A stretch of 64,000 nt of DNA from the NCBI GenBank assembly GCA_033398695.1, contig JAWKAU010000209.1, positions 162,001 to 226,000 on the forward strand, read 5' to 3'. Positions within the stretch are counted from its first letter, which is position 1. Each line of letters begins with the position of its first letter. The position numbers and the translations under genes were made by a program. Below the pieces are notes generated by a model. The model had not been told where the DNA came from. It did not search any database and saw only the letters and a list, made by a program, of their open reading frames with translations. Shown one piece after another: positions 42,530-54,244 of this stretch. This stretch comes from Orobanche coerulescens (lineage: Eukaryota; Streptophyta; Magnoliopsida; Lamiales; Orobanchaceae).

Positions 42530-44659
42530 TGTAACACCCCCGAGATATTCGAAGTATATTACAGCGCCGTGGACCCCTACATGGGACCCACCAGGCTACA
42601 ACTAGAAAACACCCCTCGACTAACCATCTCGGTTAGCGAGAACACACATTTAAATAATATAACATATAAAGGTACGCCCGGAGTAACCGGCGAAATAAGC
42701 AACAGTCGACAATGTAGCAATTTAAAATAATACAACACGGGGTTTGAATTGAAAAGCCTAAGTACTCGCGAGTACGGTCTATCAGTTCATAAATATAGTA
42801 AACAACCATGTCGAAGTGGGCAAGAGAAATAAGTAGACTCGAGTGCACATGTCAACGACCCCGGCCAACATCTCGTACTGTCCCAGCGCTCGCTCGTCCG
42901 GATGATCATAACCTGAAATTCATAACAAGAATTTCCCCGAGATGGGTCCCCATAGGGGTTAGCAATTACGCTAGTACAAGTAATCAAGGCAAACCAATCG
43001 CTTACACATTTCATAGTACATGCACCAATATCATTTCAAAAACCAAAACCAGACATGTCTTTTCCGGAAATAAATAGTCAAACAATTTGCCTTGGGAACA
43101 GAGTAATATTATAGATTCCCGCACGAGGCCTCTAAGGACCCTCCCGCGCTGGCTATATTACAAAACAGAACACGCACATGCATCGCCTTGGGAACAGAGT
43201 AATATCATAGATTCCCGCACGAGGCCTCTAAGGACCCTCCCGCACTGGCTAGCTAAACAAACTCATGAATCGAGGACTCAACCCTTTCGATTCCCTCCTT
43301 GATCCCGTCGGACCAACACGAGGTGAGCAAATCACACGCAAAATACATTACCATTCCACGTTAAGCATAAAGGTTCCCAAAAATACTTGCCTTGAATAAT
43401 AAACGACGCAACGAACGGAAGGAAAAACACCGGTGACCGATAGGAGCCGATAATCACGAACCTAACGATACGAAGAACACAATCACGACCAATCCTAAAT
43501 GAATACGGAATTGGAATACACCCGAAAACCCGTATAGAAACAACGACGAGGGCGGACCACAACCAAATCCTCTCGATTACAAAATTACTACGAAATATAC
43601 CATGAATCCGTAGGGTAACCAACGAAATCGACAAGATTAATCATGTACATCATGAATTAATCTAACATACGGAACGAATCGGACGAAACATGAAAACCCC
43701 CTTCAATCACCCAAAACAAGGTTTTAGGAGTTTACCTTGAATAATGACGAATAACACGATTAGAGGTTGATACTATGCTCCAATAACTCGAAGAAGATGA
43801 TGGCTCGGAGTTATCAAGCTTCAAATCGCCGGAAATACCAAGGAGATCGCCAGAGTCGGATGGGAGGAGAAGGATCGAAATGGCCGAATCGGTCAACCCC
43901 GGGTTTATAAACCTGGGGCTGCTACGCACGTTAGCCACCACATGCTAACGCACGTAAGCCGATACGACGTAAGCCATAAGGGCCTTACGACGTAACCAAA
44001 AAGGCGTAATCGCCCGAATCGAGCATCAAGCATGCACGTAACCAAAAAGGGTGTTACGTACGTAACCAAAATGGCAGAATCGCCTGAACTGAATTACACT
44101 AGGACGTTACGTACGTAACCAAAAAGGGTGTTACGTACGTAACATTCCTTTCTGTGGAGCACAGGCCAGAAATGAAGGAGGGGGTACCGAGAAAGAATCG
44201 AAATACAACGGTGAACAATTCACGATGGTACGAACGTAAGGGGCCTGAAACGACAAACTTAAGTGCCGAAGGAAAACATATTCCCGACTACTCAAAGGTT
44301 CAGAAAAACAACATCAAGCGTAAATTTCCCAAACTTTTGGGAAATTTACAAAACGGTCCAAACATGCGAAATGTACGAAACATGGTCGAAACACCAACAA
44401 AAGCTCACAACGCCCACAATAACATGAGATCGATCTTCGGCAACCCCGAAACGGCGGTTCCGAACGACGATTACGATAATATGCGAAATAACGACATGAA
44501 ACATCAAATCGAGTAAAATGAGTCCGAATCAAGCTCGAACGACAAAAAGTTCAATGTCAAATGTCCTCAAAATGACAATACGATTACAAGCGAGCTGTTA
44601 AAAACGAAAAATGCACTAAAATGAGAATAATAAGAGAAGGGGAAAATGCGGATATTACA
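42530..44659 (-). mobile_element. Element B 5' LTR
   Basis: Matches 35466-37626 with a few substitutions and short indels, several of them in the GTTACGTACGTAAC array (43922-44143), where CG-containing bases are lost. It drives transcription leftward in the intact element. ORFs inside are shared with the 3' LTR and not credible genes. Confidence 0.9.
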
Positions 44660-44664
44660 TTTGA

Positions 44665-45697
44665 TACGTATATTGAGCGTTTGTTCGTAATTGTCATTCA
44701 AGGTTGTTCGAGCGACCGACATCTCATTGTAGGATGTTTGTTCGAGGAAGGACATTCTTCACCGGTTGTGTAAGTTAAATCTTACTCGGTTAAAAGGATA
44801 TTCATTCCTTTTGTTGTTGTTCATTTATAATCATAATTCATTCATAATGTATTAACTGTATTGGGACTTGTAATTGTCAATTAATCACTTCATTCATTAG
44901 GAACGATGGTTCCAATCATTTCATTGAGCTATCTTTCGTTTCACTATCATTTCATCTCAGTGAGTCATTCTTGATTGTGTCGGGTTGTTATTCATTATTA
45001 TTCTTCATGGTCATTCCTTGCCCATATGACCTTCTGGGTTCATATTGCGTGGCTGGGTGGGGATGTGTGGAATTTTTAGTCGGGCACGTGATGGTCATGT
45101 GTTGGGTTCACCGACACATTAGACTGTGCACACGGTAATGTACCTCCGTGAGACTAATTAGGTACAAGGGCGGGTGTGTCCGGACACTCGTCTTGTGCAC
45201 TTGCACATATCATTACGGGTGTACTATGATGTCTCTCTTCAGCGTCATTTCATAATTAAGATATATCATGATTGTGTTTATTCAACTCTTGAGGATTGTT
45301 GTTCTGTGTAACTGGCCCCATTGTGGGATGTTGTTTTCAGGTCATTTCAAGGCTAAGGCACGGGAAGAGAACGTTGACGGCGCGGAGTCCCAGTGATACT
45401 AGTAGGGGGCCACAGTCCTTTCATTCACTCGTGTTTTCTTTATTTTATTTCCGCTGCAGACTTTCATTTGGATATTCATTTCATTCAGTGTTGTATATTT
45501 TATCTTCATATAAAATATACATGTATTCGGTATTATCTTGGGTGTGTTGTAATGAAACTCCTCATCGGAGCGATTGATGATATGTTGTGGTTCGGTACTA
45601 CAATTATATTGTTTAATTCATTAATTTTCATTCGCCTCGTGGGTCCCAGTCGGGGGGTCCACGGCATTGTAATATCCGCCTAGTTTGGGGTGTTACA
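44665..45697 (+). mobile_element. Element C 3' LTR, second part
   Basis: Resumes after the right TTTGA duplication of B (44660-44664) with TACGTATATTGAGCG and matches the C 5' LTR from about 17486 to its end, finishing GGGGTGTTACA at 45697. The next base begins element H sequence, so this is the right boundary of C. Confidence 0.9.
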
Positions 45698-45828
45698 GAT
45701 AAAGTGTATAATTCAATATATAACCTAACTTCCTCGTGGGATCGATAAACCGGACTCAAAAAGTACACTTACTACTTGATACGATATCGTGCACTTGCGA
45801 TAGTTACATAAAAGACGTGTCAAGTTTT

Positions 45829-45846
45829 TGACGCCATTGCCGATGA
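45829..45846 (+). promoter_or_regulatory. Primer binding site of H unit 2, decayed
   Basis: TGACGCCATTGCCGATGA, aligned to the tRNA-Asp site of the other units but with several changes. Confidence 0.6.
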
Positions 45847-46053
45847 AGTACTAATGTTATTTTTGAAATCTTACATTGTAAACTATTGTTATAGATACAA
45901 TTTCTCGACGTTGTAACTTAGTACTCAATTGTGTTTGTCCGGTCATGTGGCGGATAGTGGTACTCTGTGACTATTAAAGTCGGATTTTTCAGTTTCCCAC
46001 AACAACTGATATTTGTAATATTTTCTCCCTTTATTTTTATTTTATTTTTTATC

Positions 46054-46677
46054 ATGGAAGAAACTTTGAATAGCATTGAAAAGAGATTTCCCTTTCTTCG
46101 CAAAAAAGTCATTTTAAAAATTTACAAGACAAGACTTGAAAGGATGAGATTGCTTATGAATAAAAGCATACCTTTTGACATTAGATTCATTATTGAAGCC
46201 AAACTGAGAATAGCATGTGAATTCACTGAAATACCTACTAGATTTTTACCAGGGCTTGGAAAAAATTCATATGCCAAGAAACGACGAGCAAAGATAATAG
46301 TCGTTTGCTATAAATATTCTAGATGGAACTGTAATTTAAAATGTCGATCTTTAAGAATTCCATCTACAAACAGAGAAGATAAAATTCAGTTCATTAAGGA
46401 TGGTTTGAATAAAGAGAATTTAGATAATACCGAAATTTCTCTTGACACGCATCCTAGTGGACTCGTACATTACGGAATTCGATGTTTGTGGAATAAATTC
46501 AAACCAGAATATGAACAACGTCTTGGGAATCTGACGTTAAAAGACCCAGCTTGCCAATTTGTAAGAAAATTGGATGGGAAGCTTCTCCCCGACTCATTGA
46601 ATGCGTTTAAGCCATTTCTGAACGTAAAATCAGAGGAAGATGTGACCCACAATCACAACTACTGTACATACACATAA
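46054..46677 (+). CDS. H ORF1, copy 2, open end to end
   Basis: 207 codons from ATG to TAA without a stop, the only intact ORF1. It is basic, with KNSYAKKRRAK followed by a cysteine cluster. In this copy the second Cys of C-x2-C is Tyr (CYKYSRWNCNLKC), so a zinc-binding site would be incomplete. The resemblance to carlavirus cysteine-rich nucleic-acid-binding proteins covers roughly residues 50-115; the remainder is unassigned. It lies 207 bp after the PBS, in the gag position. No evidence of expression is visible beyond the H LTR promoter, most of which this unit lacks. Confidence 0.6.
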   Translation: MEETLNSIEKRFPFLRKKVILKIYKTRLERMRLLMNKSIPFDIRFIIEAKLRIACEFTEIPTRFLPGLGKNSYAKKRRAKIIVVCYKYSRWNCNLKCRSLRIPSTNREDKIQFIKDGLNKENLDNTEISLDTHPSGLVHYGIRCLWNKFKPEYEQRLGNLTLKDPACQFVRKLDGKLLPDSLNAFKPFLNVKSEEDVTHNHNYCTYT

Positions 46678-46908
46678 GTATCTTTTATTTTTATTGTATG
46701 ATGAGATTTTCTGAATAAAAAAAAGTGATACGCAATAAATGCATTCCTTATTCTATTGAGTAGTTGAAGCGCAATTAACGTAATCACAGATTTGTTAAAA
46801 AAATTTACCTTATTTTTCTTCTATAAATAAACATTGTGCTTGTTTCTATTATTGATCCCTCAAATTTGTACTTTTCTCTTTATCTCTCAAATAAGTTTCT
46901 TTTCAAAA

Positions 46909-47565
46909 ATAGAATCATCATCTTCCACAAAGAGATTTAACTCAGTTTGCATTTTTGGTGGAGCTAGTTATGTAACAGAGGCATGCTTTACTGAAGCAGC
47001 TCACAACTTGGGTCGTACCTTAGGAGAAAAATGCATTCATGTAGTTTACGGAGGAGGAAGTCTACGATTAATGGGATGCGCTGCTGCTTCTGCCAATATG
47101 GAAGGAGTAAAAGTGTTGGAAATAATTCCAAAACCTCTGGCTGAAAGTAAAATCACCGGGGCAACTATTGGAGATGAGTTTAGAGCTGTAAATATATAAG
47201 ATCGCATAACTCACATGATGAATAATTCTGACGCCTTTATCACCCTTCCCGGTGGTTTTGGCACTCTTGAGAAACTTTTTCATTTAGTTACCAGAGCCCA
47301 GCTAAATGTTCATAAAAAACCGATAGGTCTGCTTAATGTCAATGGTTTCTTTGATGGTTTACTATCTTTCATCGACTACTCTACTGATAGAGGTTTTATT
47401 TCCGAGCGTCCTAAACGAATCATAGTCGTTGCAACAACACCAGAAGAACTAATCAATAAACTTATTGAATTTATTCCTCAACCAGATCCAGCTCTAGCTA
47501 ATATTGTCTGGATGGAAGATTTTACCGTGAGAAAACGAAAAGTGGATTCATTCATCTCCCTTTGA
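46909..47565 (+). pseudogene. LOG: LOG-type gene, copy 2
   Basis: 218 codons, collinear with plant LOG proteins and intronless. It is the least damaged copy, with one in-frame TAA (47197-47199, for a CAA codon). The last residue of P-G-G-x-G-T-x-x-E is Lys instead of catalytic Glu, and the first residue of the Arg pair in DRRTHM is Ile. The start codon position reads ATA, as in all copies. A TATAAATA lies 87 bp upstream (46822-46829). A TTG-initiated extension encoding a hydrophobic leader is 5' untranslated sequence. As written it would not be an active enzyme. Confidence 0.85.
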
Positions 47566-47969
47566 TAACTCATATTGGACCTATTGTTATTTTTACTTTA
47601 TGTCGTGTGTAAAAATTGTGCTAAATGATGGCAGCTTAAGGAGTTTCTTTTTGATCTCTTGATGCGCATCTATTCATGATTTATGTATTGTTATTTTTAT
47701 TGCTGTAATTTTTATTATTTGTTTTTAGTAAAAGCATTGATGGCAGCATAAGGCGACTCTTCGGACTTTCCTGAAGCGCATCTTAAAAATTGTGTTATAC
47801 TTCCGGGTATATTTTTTTATTTTTTTCTTCTGTTGCTTGCCGCGTATAATTTTTTTCTTGCCGATCCAAAAAGGTGTTAGCTCAAGCATCAGCTTTCATA
47901 ACAGGGAGTATTCTGCTTTTCTCCCTTGATTTTTATTATTATTTTTTTAAACTGAGGACAGTTTCTTTT

Positions 47970-48120
47970 TTATGTTTGGGGTGGTGTGTTTTGATTATTT
48001 TGGTGTGTTTAGCTTTATTGTGTTGTGTTTTGATTATTTTGGTGTGTATAGCTTTGATTATTGTGGTGTGTTTTGATTATTTTTGTTTGGCTTTGATTTT
48101 TTTTAGTGTATATTTATATA
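47970..48120 (+). repeat. GT-rich imperfect tandem repeats in H unit 2
   Basis: TTTTGATTATTTTGGTGTG-type words repeated about five times with TTTAGCTTT between. Unit 3 has the same at 52742-52900. The hydrophobic ORF across it is an artefact of composition. Confidence 0.7.
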
Positions 48121-48964
48121 TATTTATTTTGTTTATTTTGATTTGTGAGATTTCTAGATCTGGCCATAACACCAATAAGTTAGCTATATATAAGTTTCTA
48201 AAATAGTTTTAACCGGTAAAAAAATTGTATATTCCAAAATTTTTTAGCCTTAATCTCTCTTTCCAAGCCTTGTAAATATCATTTAAAATCGAGTCATTCG
48301 TTACCTTGAGAAAAGAAGAATCATTCGGTTGATGAAAAATAGAAGTGAAATTTACTTAATTTGTGGAGTTTTTTATTTTTCATGCTTAACTAATAAATGT
48401 TTTTCTGCAAAAATTCTATTCCCTCGAAAAAAATGAGTTGGTGAAAAGAGCTACACGTTAGCAAATAACGATGTGAAAGCTATCACTAAAAAGGATGTAG
48501 ATTATAAGCAGATTTGAATTAATTGGTGGCTGAATTTTAATACACTCAATTGAACAATCACAATATTTGATGATGCTGGTGAAATTCTTTTTCTTATTGA
48601 GTTGAAAAATAAATGAGTGATCGAGAGCAACCATTAAAGAGAGTCGTGTGTGTCACGAGTGGGAAAGAAATAATCAACCTTTTTTGGGGGGTAAACCTTG
48701 CATTTTGGAATTATAAAAATAAAACCGTATTTTAACTTCAAAATCATTAGTAGATTTATTTTGAATCTTGATTTATTTCTATCTACTGTATAAAGCTGGT
48801 TGTTGTGTATTAATGGCAGTTTGATCTCTTTTTCTCTTTATATATAATTATTTTTCTTAATTTATGTGTGTATTATTTTTCTTATTTTGTGTCTTATTTT
48901 TTTATTTTGAGCGTGAATAATAAAGAGTCTTGCTTGGGACTAGCAAGAATTCAAGTTTGGGGTG

Positions 48965-50582
48965 TGATAAGTGTCAGTTTTATACACTTATCCGTGATTT
49001 GTATTGATACATTTCACCCATAATTATGAGCTAGTCTACTCGTTTTTACTTTAAATTAATTAGTTTTTAATAATTTTATTTTTATAGGATGAAGATGTAA
49101 ATTTAACCTTAATCGGATTGAATTACTGATTTACTTAAGAAATAGCATGTTTATAAATATTCTCTTTATTGAGTTTTTATGTATTCATGTTGTAGAGCTT
49201 TTCGAAACGAGTTCGGCAGTCTTTTCGGATTCAAAATCAGAGTTATATATCAAAAGTTATCATCCGAAGAAGATTTGGGGCGAAAACGCAAAAGTCTAAG
49301 AAATTCTGGGCAGAAAATGAAGTCTGGCACTCCATACGGGCATAACATCTGAAAGTTACGGTCGTAACTCACACAGCAACTAATGTGCAAAAAGCCGAAG
49401 CAAAGTTACGGCCGTAACATCTTAAAGTTACGGCCGTAAGTCCTCATAGTTACGGCCGTAACTCCTGAAAGTTACGGCCGTAACTCTTGCAGATTTTTGA
49501 TCATTTTTAAATCTTTTATAATTTTGGTCTATTATTGAGGGGATGGCTGGCCTTGATCCGATCTAATGTAATAATGCTGGAGTTTTGGAGCTATTAAATG
49601 ACTTTAGGTGTATAAATAGACCCCTTAGATCCATCATTTAGGATCATTCATCTTATATTTTTCATACTTTGTAATATTTTTCTTTGTGTGAAGAACACAC
49701 TTGTGTTCTTGAGAGTGTATGTAATAGTGGTTTAGCTTATGTTGTTGAGGGAGTTTATTGCTTCCTTCTCCTTTATCTACTAAGGGAGTTGGGATCAATT
49801 CTTTCCCTTTTTCAACTAATAAGGACCACTCAAACTTGTAATATGTTGAATAAACCCTTCATGGGCTAAGTTATCCTTAGTTGGGATTATAAACAATATT
49901 TGTCATGTTATTTAAGTTTGTATAAAGATCTATTATGGATTACTTATTATTATGTGTGATTTTCATTGTTTTACCAATCTTTATTTATTTGGCCAATAAA
50001 TGATGATATTTATGGTCTTCATATGTTTCGAACGAAAATATGTTTGATTAGTTGTTCTAGGGGATAGAAATATACCTCTAGACCTTAGATGATTCTTTGA
50101 GTTATTTTCATAAAACCTAATGCTATGTATTGAAGATAATCAACATAGAAATATAGTGGATTGATTCAATATATAAGGGGCGTTTGGACATTCGAAAGAG
50201 GAACCGTCTTTTTGAGGAAAATCGAATCTACACAACATAATAAGTAAATTCATCTTATGATCTCCTATACATCTTATATAACTAATGATGAAATAAGTTT
50301 GTAATCCCAACTATTTCATTTCACCCTTTTATTGATCTATTATTAGTGCAATCTTTCATTTTCTTTAATTTTAGAACTATTATTGCATTTTCCTTGCAAT
50401 TGTAAAACCAAACTCTTCAAGTGTGTGTTTCACTCATCTTAATCCCTATAACAAATAGATAAAGTGTATAATTCAATATATAACCTAACTTCCTCGTGGG
50501 ATCGATAAACCGGACTCAAAAAGTACACTTACTACTTGATACGATATCGTGCACTTGCGATAGTTACATAAAAGACGTGTCA
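48965..50582 (+). mobile_element. LTR of element H (second copy, shared by units 2 and 3)
   Basis: 1.6 kb, TGATAAGTGTCA to GACGTGTCA, with the palindrome array (49354-49487), TATAAATAG (49611-49619), a PPT before it and an Asp-type PBS after it. The short ORF across 49684-49869 is also present in the first LTR and has no recognisable domain. Confidence 0.9.
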
Positions 50583-50588
50583 AGTTTT

Positions 50589-50606
50589 TGGCGCCGTTTC
50601 CGGGGA
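50589..50606 (+). promoter_or_regulatory. Primer binding site of H unit 3
   Basis: TGGCGCCGTTTCCGGGGA, one mismatch to the tRNA-Asp-type site of Athila/Tat elements; the best preserved of the three. Confidence 0.8.
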
Positions 50607-50815
50607 AGTACTAATGTTATTATTGAAATCTTACATTGTAAACTATTGTTATAGATACAATTTCTCGATGTTGTAACTTAGTAGTCAATTGTGTTTGTCC
50701 GGTCATGTAGCGGATAACAGTACTCCGTGACTATTAAAGTCGGATTTTTCAGTTTCCCACAACAACTAATATTTGTAGATATTTTATCCCTTTATTTTTA
50801 TTTTATTTTTTTATC

Positions 50816-51439
50816 ATGGAAGAAACTTTGAATAGCATTGAAAAGAGATTTCCCTTTCTTCGCAAAAAAATCATTTTAAAAATTTACAAGACAAGACTTG
50901 AAAGGATGAGGTTGCTTATGAATAAAAGCATACCTCTTGATATTAGATTCATTATTGAAGCCAAAGTGAGAATAGCATGTGAATTCACTGAAATACCTTC
51001 TAGATTTTTACCAAGGCTTGGAAAAAGTTCATATGCCAAGAAACGACGAGCAAAGATAATAGTCGTTTGCTATAAATGTGCTACATGGAACTGTAATTTA
51101 AAATATCGATCTTTAGGAATTCCATCTACAAACAGAGAAGATAAAATTCAGTTCATTAAGGATGGTTTGAATAAAGAGAATTTAGATAATATCGAAATTT
51201 CTCTTGACACGCATCCTAGTGGACTCGTACATTACGGAATTCGATGTTTCTGGAATAAATTCAAACCAGAATATGAACAACGTCTTGGGAATCTAACGTT
51301 AAAAGACCCAGTTTGCCAATTTGTAAGAAAATTAGATGGGAAGCTTCTCTCCGACTCATAGAAGGCGTTTAAGCCGTTTCTGAACGTAAAATCAGAGGAA
51401 GATGTGACCCACAATCACAACTACGGTACATACACATAA
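50816..51439 (+). pseudogene. H ORF1, copy 3, one in-frame stop
   Basis: Same 207-codon frame, interrupted once by TAG at 51359-51361 (a TTG codon in the other copies). Its cysteine cluster reads CYKCATWNCNLKY, losing the fourth Cys. The frame is otherwise conserved to the same TAA. No indels separate the three copies of ORF1, which suggests constraint or recent spread. Confidence 0.6.
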
Positions 51440-51668
51440 GTATCTTTTATTTTTGTTGTATGGTGAAATTTTCTGAATAAAAAAAGTGATACGCAATAAA
51501 TGCATTCCTTATTCTATTGAGTAGTTGAAGCGCAATTAACACATCACAGATTTGTTAAAAAAAATTACCTTATTTTTCTTCTATAAATAAACATTGTGCT
51601 TGTTTCTATTATTCATCCCTCAAATTTGTACTTTTCTCTTTATCTCTCAAATAAGTTTCTTTTCAAAA

Positions 51669-52325
51669 ATAGAATCATCATCTTCCACAAAAAGATTTAA
51701 CTCAGTCTGCATTTTTGGTGGAGCTAGTTATGGAATAGAGGCATGCTTTATTGAAGCAGCTCACAACTTGGGTCGTACCTTAGGAGAAAAATGCATTCAT
51801 GTAGTTTACGGAGGAGGAAGTCTATGATTAATGGGACGCGCTGCTGCTTCTGCCTATATAGAAGGAGTAAAAGTGTTGGAAATAATTCCAAAACCTCTGG
51901 CTGAAAGTAAAATCACCGGGGCTACTATTGGAGATGAGTTTAGAGCTGTAAATATGCAAGATCGCAGAACTCACATGATGAATAATTCTGACGCCTTTAT
52001 CACCCTTCCCGGTGATTTTGGCACTCTTGAGGAACTTTTTCATGTAGTTACCAGAGCCCAGCTAAATGTTCACAAAAAACTGATAGGTCTGCTTAATATC
52101 AATGGTTTCTTTGATGGTTTACTATCTTTCATCGACTACTCTGCTGATAGAGGTTTTATTTCCGAGCGTGCTAAACGAATCATAGTCGTTGCAACAACAC
52201 CAGAGGAACTAATCAATAAACTCATTGAATTTGTTTCTCAACCAAATCCAGCTCTAGATAATATTGTCTGGATGTAAGATTTTACCGTGAGAAAACGAAA
52301 AGTGGATTCATTCCTCTCCCTTTGA
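51669..52325 (+). pseudogene. LOG: LOG-type gene, copy 3
   Basis: 218 codons, intronless. Contains SVCIFGGASYG, VYGGGS, MQDRRTHMM with both Arg present, and PGDFGTLEE, where the second Gly of the catalytic motif is Asp. In-frame stops: TGA at about 51825-51827 (CGA elsewhere) and TAA at 52275-52277 (GAA elsewhere). The start position reads ATA. A TATAAATA lies 87 bp upstream (51582-51589). Confidence 0.85.
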
Positions 52326-53751
52326 TAACCCATATTGGACCTATTGTTATTTTTACTTTCTGTCGTGTGTAAAAATTGTGCTAAATGATGACAGCTTAAG
52401 GAGTTTCTTTTTTATCTCTTGATGCACATCTATTCACGATTTATGTATTGTTATTTTTATTGCTGTAATTTTTATTATTTGTTTTTAGTAAAAGCATTGA
52501 TGACAGCATAAGGAAACTCTTCGGACTTTCCTGAAGCGCATCTTAAAAATTGTGTTATGCTTCCGGGTATATTTTTTTTATTTTTTTTCTTCTGTTACTT
52601 GCCGCGTATATTTTTTTCTTGCCGATCCAAAAAGGTGTTAGCTCAAGCATCAACTTTCATAACAGGGAGTATTCTGCATTTCTCCCTTGCTTTTTATTAT
52701 TATTTTTTTAAACTAAGGACAGTTTCTATTTCAACTTTGGGGGTGGTGTGTTTTGATTATTTTGGTGTGTTTGGTATTTTTGTGTGTTTAGCTTTGATTA
52801 TTGTGTTGTGTTTTGATTATTTTGGTGTGTTTAGCTTTGATTATTGTGGTGTGTTTTGATTATTTGTGTTTGGCTTTGATTTCTTTTTAGTGTATATTTA
52901 TATATATTTATTTTGTTTATTTTGATTTGTGAGATTTTTAGATCTGGCCATAACACCAATAAGTTTGCTATATACAAGTTTATAAAATCGTTTTAACCGG
53001 TAAAAAATTTGTATATTCCAAAATTTTTGAGCCTTAATCTCTATTTCCAAGCCTTGTAATTATCATTTAAAATCGAGTCATTTGTTATCTTGAGAAAGGA
53101 AGAATCAGTCGGTTGATGAAAAATAGAACTGAAATTTACTTAATTTGTGGAGTTTTCGATTTTTCATGCTTAACTAATAAATGATTTTTCTGCAAAAATT
53201 ATATTCCCTGGAAAAAAATGTGTTGGTGAAAAGAGCTACACATTAGCAAATAACAGTGTGAAAGCTATCACTAAAAGGGATGTAGATTATAAGCAGACTT
53301 GAATTAATTGGTGGCTGAATTTCAATACACTCAATTTCGTGAACAATCACAATATTTAATGATGCCGATGAAATTCTTTTTCTTATTGAGTCGAAAAATA
53401 AACGAGTGATCGAGAGCAACCATTAAAGGGAGTCATGTGTGTCACGAGTGGGAAAGAAATAATCAACCTTTTGGGGGGCAAACCTTGTATGTTGGAATTA
53501 CAAAAATAAACCGTGTTTTAACTTCAAAATCATTAGTAGATTTATTTTGAATCTTGATTCATTTCTATCTACTGTATAAAGTTGGTTGTTGTGTATTAAT
53601 GGTAGTTTGATCTCTTTTTCTCTTTATATATAATTATTTTTCTTAATTTGTGTGTGTATTATTTTTCTTATTTTGTGTCTTATTTTTTTATTTTGAGCGT
53701 GAATAATAAAGAGTCTTGCTCGGGACTAGCAAGAATTCAAGTTTTGGGGTG

Positions 53752-54244
53752 TGATAAGTGTCACTTTTATACACTTATCCGTGATTTGTATTGATACATT
53801 TCACCCATAATTATAGCTAGTCTACTCGTTTTTACTTTAAATTAATTAGTTTTTATTAATTTTATTTTTATAGGATGAATATGTCAATTTAGCCTTAATC
53901 GGATTGAAACTGATTTACTCAAGAAATAACATGTTTATAAAATATTCTCTTTATTGAGTTTTTATGTATTCATGTTGTAGAGAATTTCGAGACGAGTTCG
54001 GCAGTCTTTCCGGATTCAAAATCAGAGTTATATATTAAAAGTTAGCATCCGAAGAAGATTTGGGGCGAAAACGCAAAAGTCTAAGAAATTCTGCGCTGAA
54101 AATGAAGCCTGAAACTCCATACGGGCGTAACTTCTGAAAGTTACGGCCGTAACTCACACAACAACTAATGTGCAAAAAGTCGAAGCAAAGTTACGGCTGT
54201 AACATCTGAAAATTACGACCGTAAGTCCTCATAGTTACGGCCGT
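53752..54244 (+). mobile_element. H LTR (third copy), interrupted by element G
   Basis: Begins TGATAAGTGTCA after GTTTTGGGGTG and matches the other H LTRs up to GTTACGGCCG, where the G LTR starts. The likely 5-bp target is GCCGT (54240-54244); its partner would lie outside the window. Confidence 0.85.

Larger units (their letters stand above)
35466..44659 (-). mobile_element. Element B: nearly complete chromovirus in the C 3' LTR, minus strand
   Basis: 9.2-kb element with two similar LTRs (35466-37626 and 42530-44659), an initiator-Met PBS, gag, protease, RT, RNase H, integrase, chromodomain and a PPT, flanked by TTTGA duplications. The LTRs differ at only about one base in the first 150, so B is among the youngest insertions here. 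The coding region carries a few frameshifts and one in-frame stop, so this copy could not make a full polyprotein. Confidence 0.95.
16505..45697 (+). mobile_element. Element C: host chromovirus with three nested insertions
   Basis: After removing D, E and B, one plus-strand element reads through: truncated 5' LTR (16505-18520), PBS, gag, protease, RT, RNase H, integrase, chromodomain, PPT, 3' LTR (34064-35465 plus 44665-45697). Uninterrupted it would be roughly 9.7 kb. Each insertion is flanked by a 5-bp duplication of C sequence, which fixes the joins exactly. The 3' end lies within an H LTR, so C entered element H. All reading frames are broken. Confidence 0.85.
45698..48964 (+). mobile_element. 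Element H unit 2 (5' LTR truncated by C)
   Basis: Starts inside an H LTR at the point equivalent to 4579 and 50459, so only the last 125 bp of its 5' LTR remain (45698-45822). PBS, ORF1, LOG, the 47-bp repeat pair, a GT-rich repeat (47970-48120) and the tail then follow to the PPT before the LTR at 48965. Interior length is about 3.14 kb. The leader (45847-46053) and the tail (48130-48960) are non-coding and AT-rich. Confidence 0.85.
48965..54244 (+). mobile_element. Element H unit 3, most complete copy
   Basis: Full 5' LTR, PBS, ORF1, LOG, repeats, PPT (53741-53751) and the first 493 bp of the 3' LTR (53752-54244), cut by element G inside the last GTTACGGCCGTAAC palindrome. The interior is 3.17 kb. 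An intact element would be about 6.4 kb. It encodes no retrotransposition enzymes. Confidence 0.85.

Noticed and set aside
47874..48206. Hydrophobic ORF with repeated LVCLAL-like text
   Set aside because: It follows a GT-rich simple repeat; the composition alone gives Val/Leu/Phe codons, and unit 3 does not keep the same protein.
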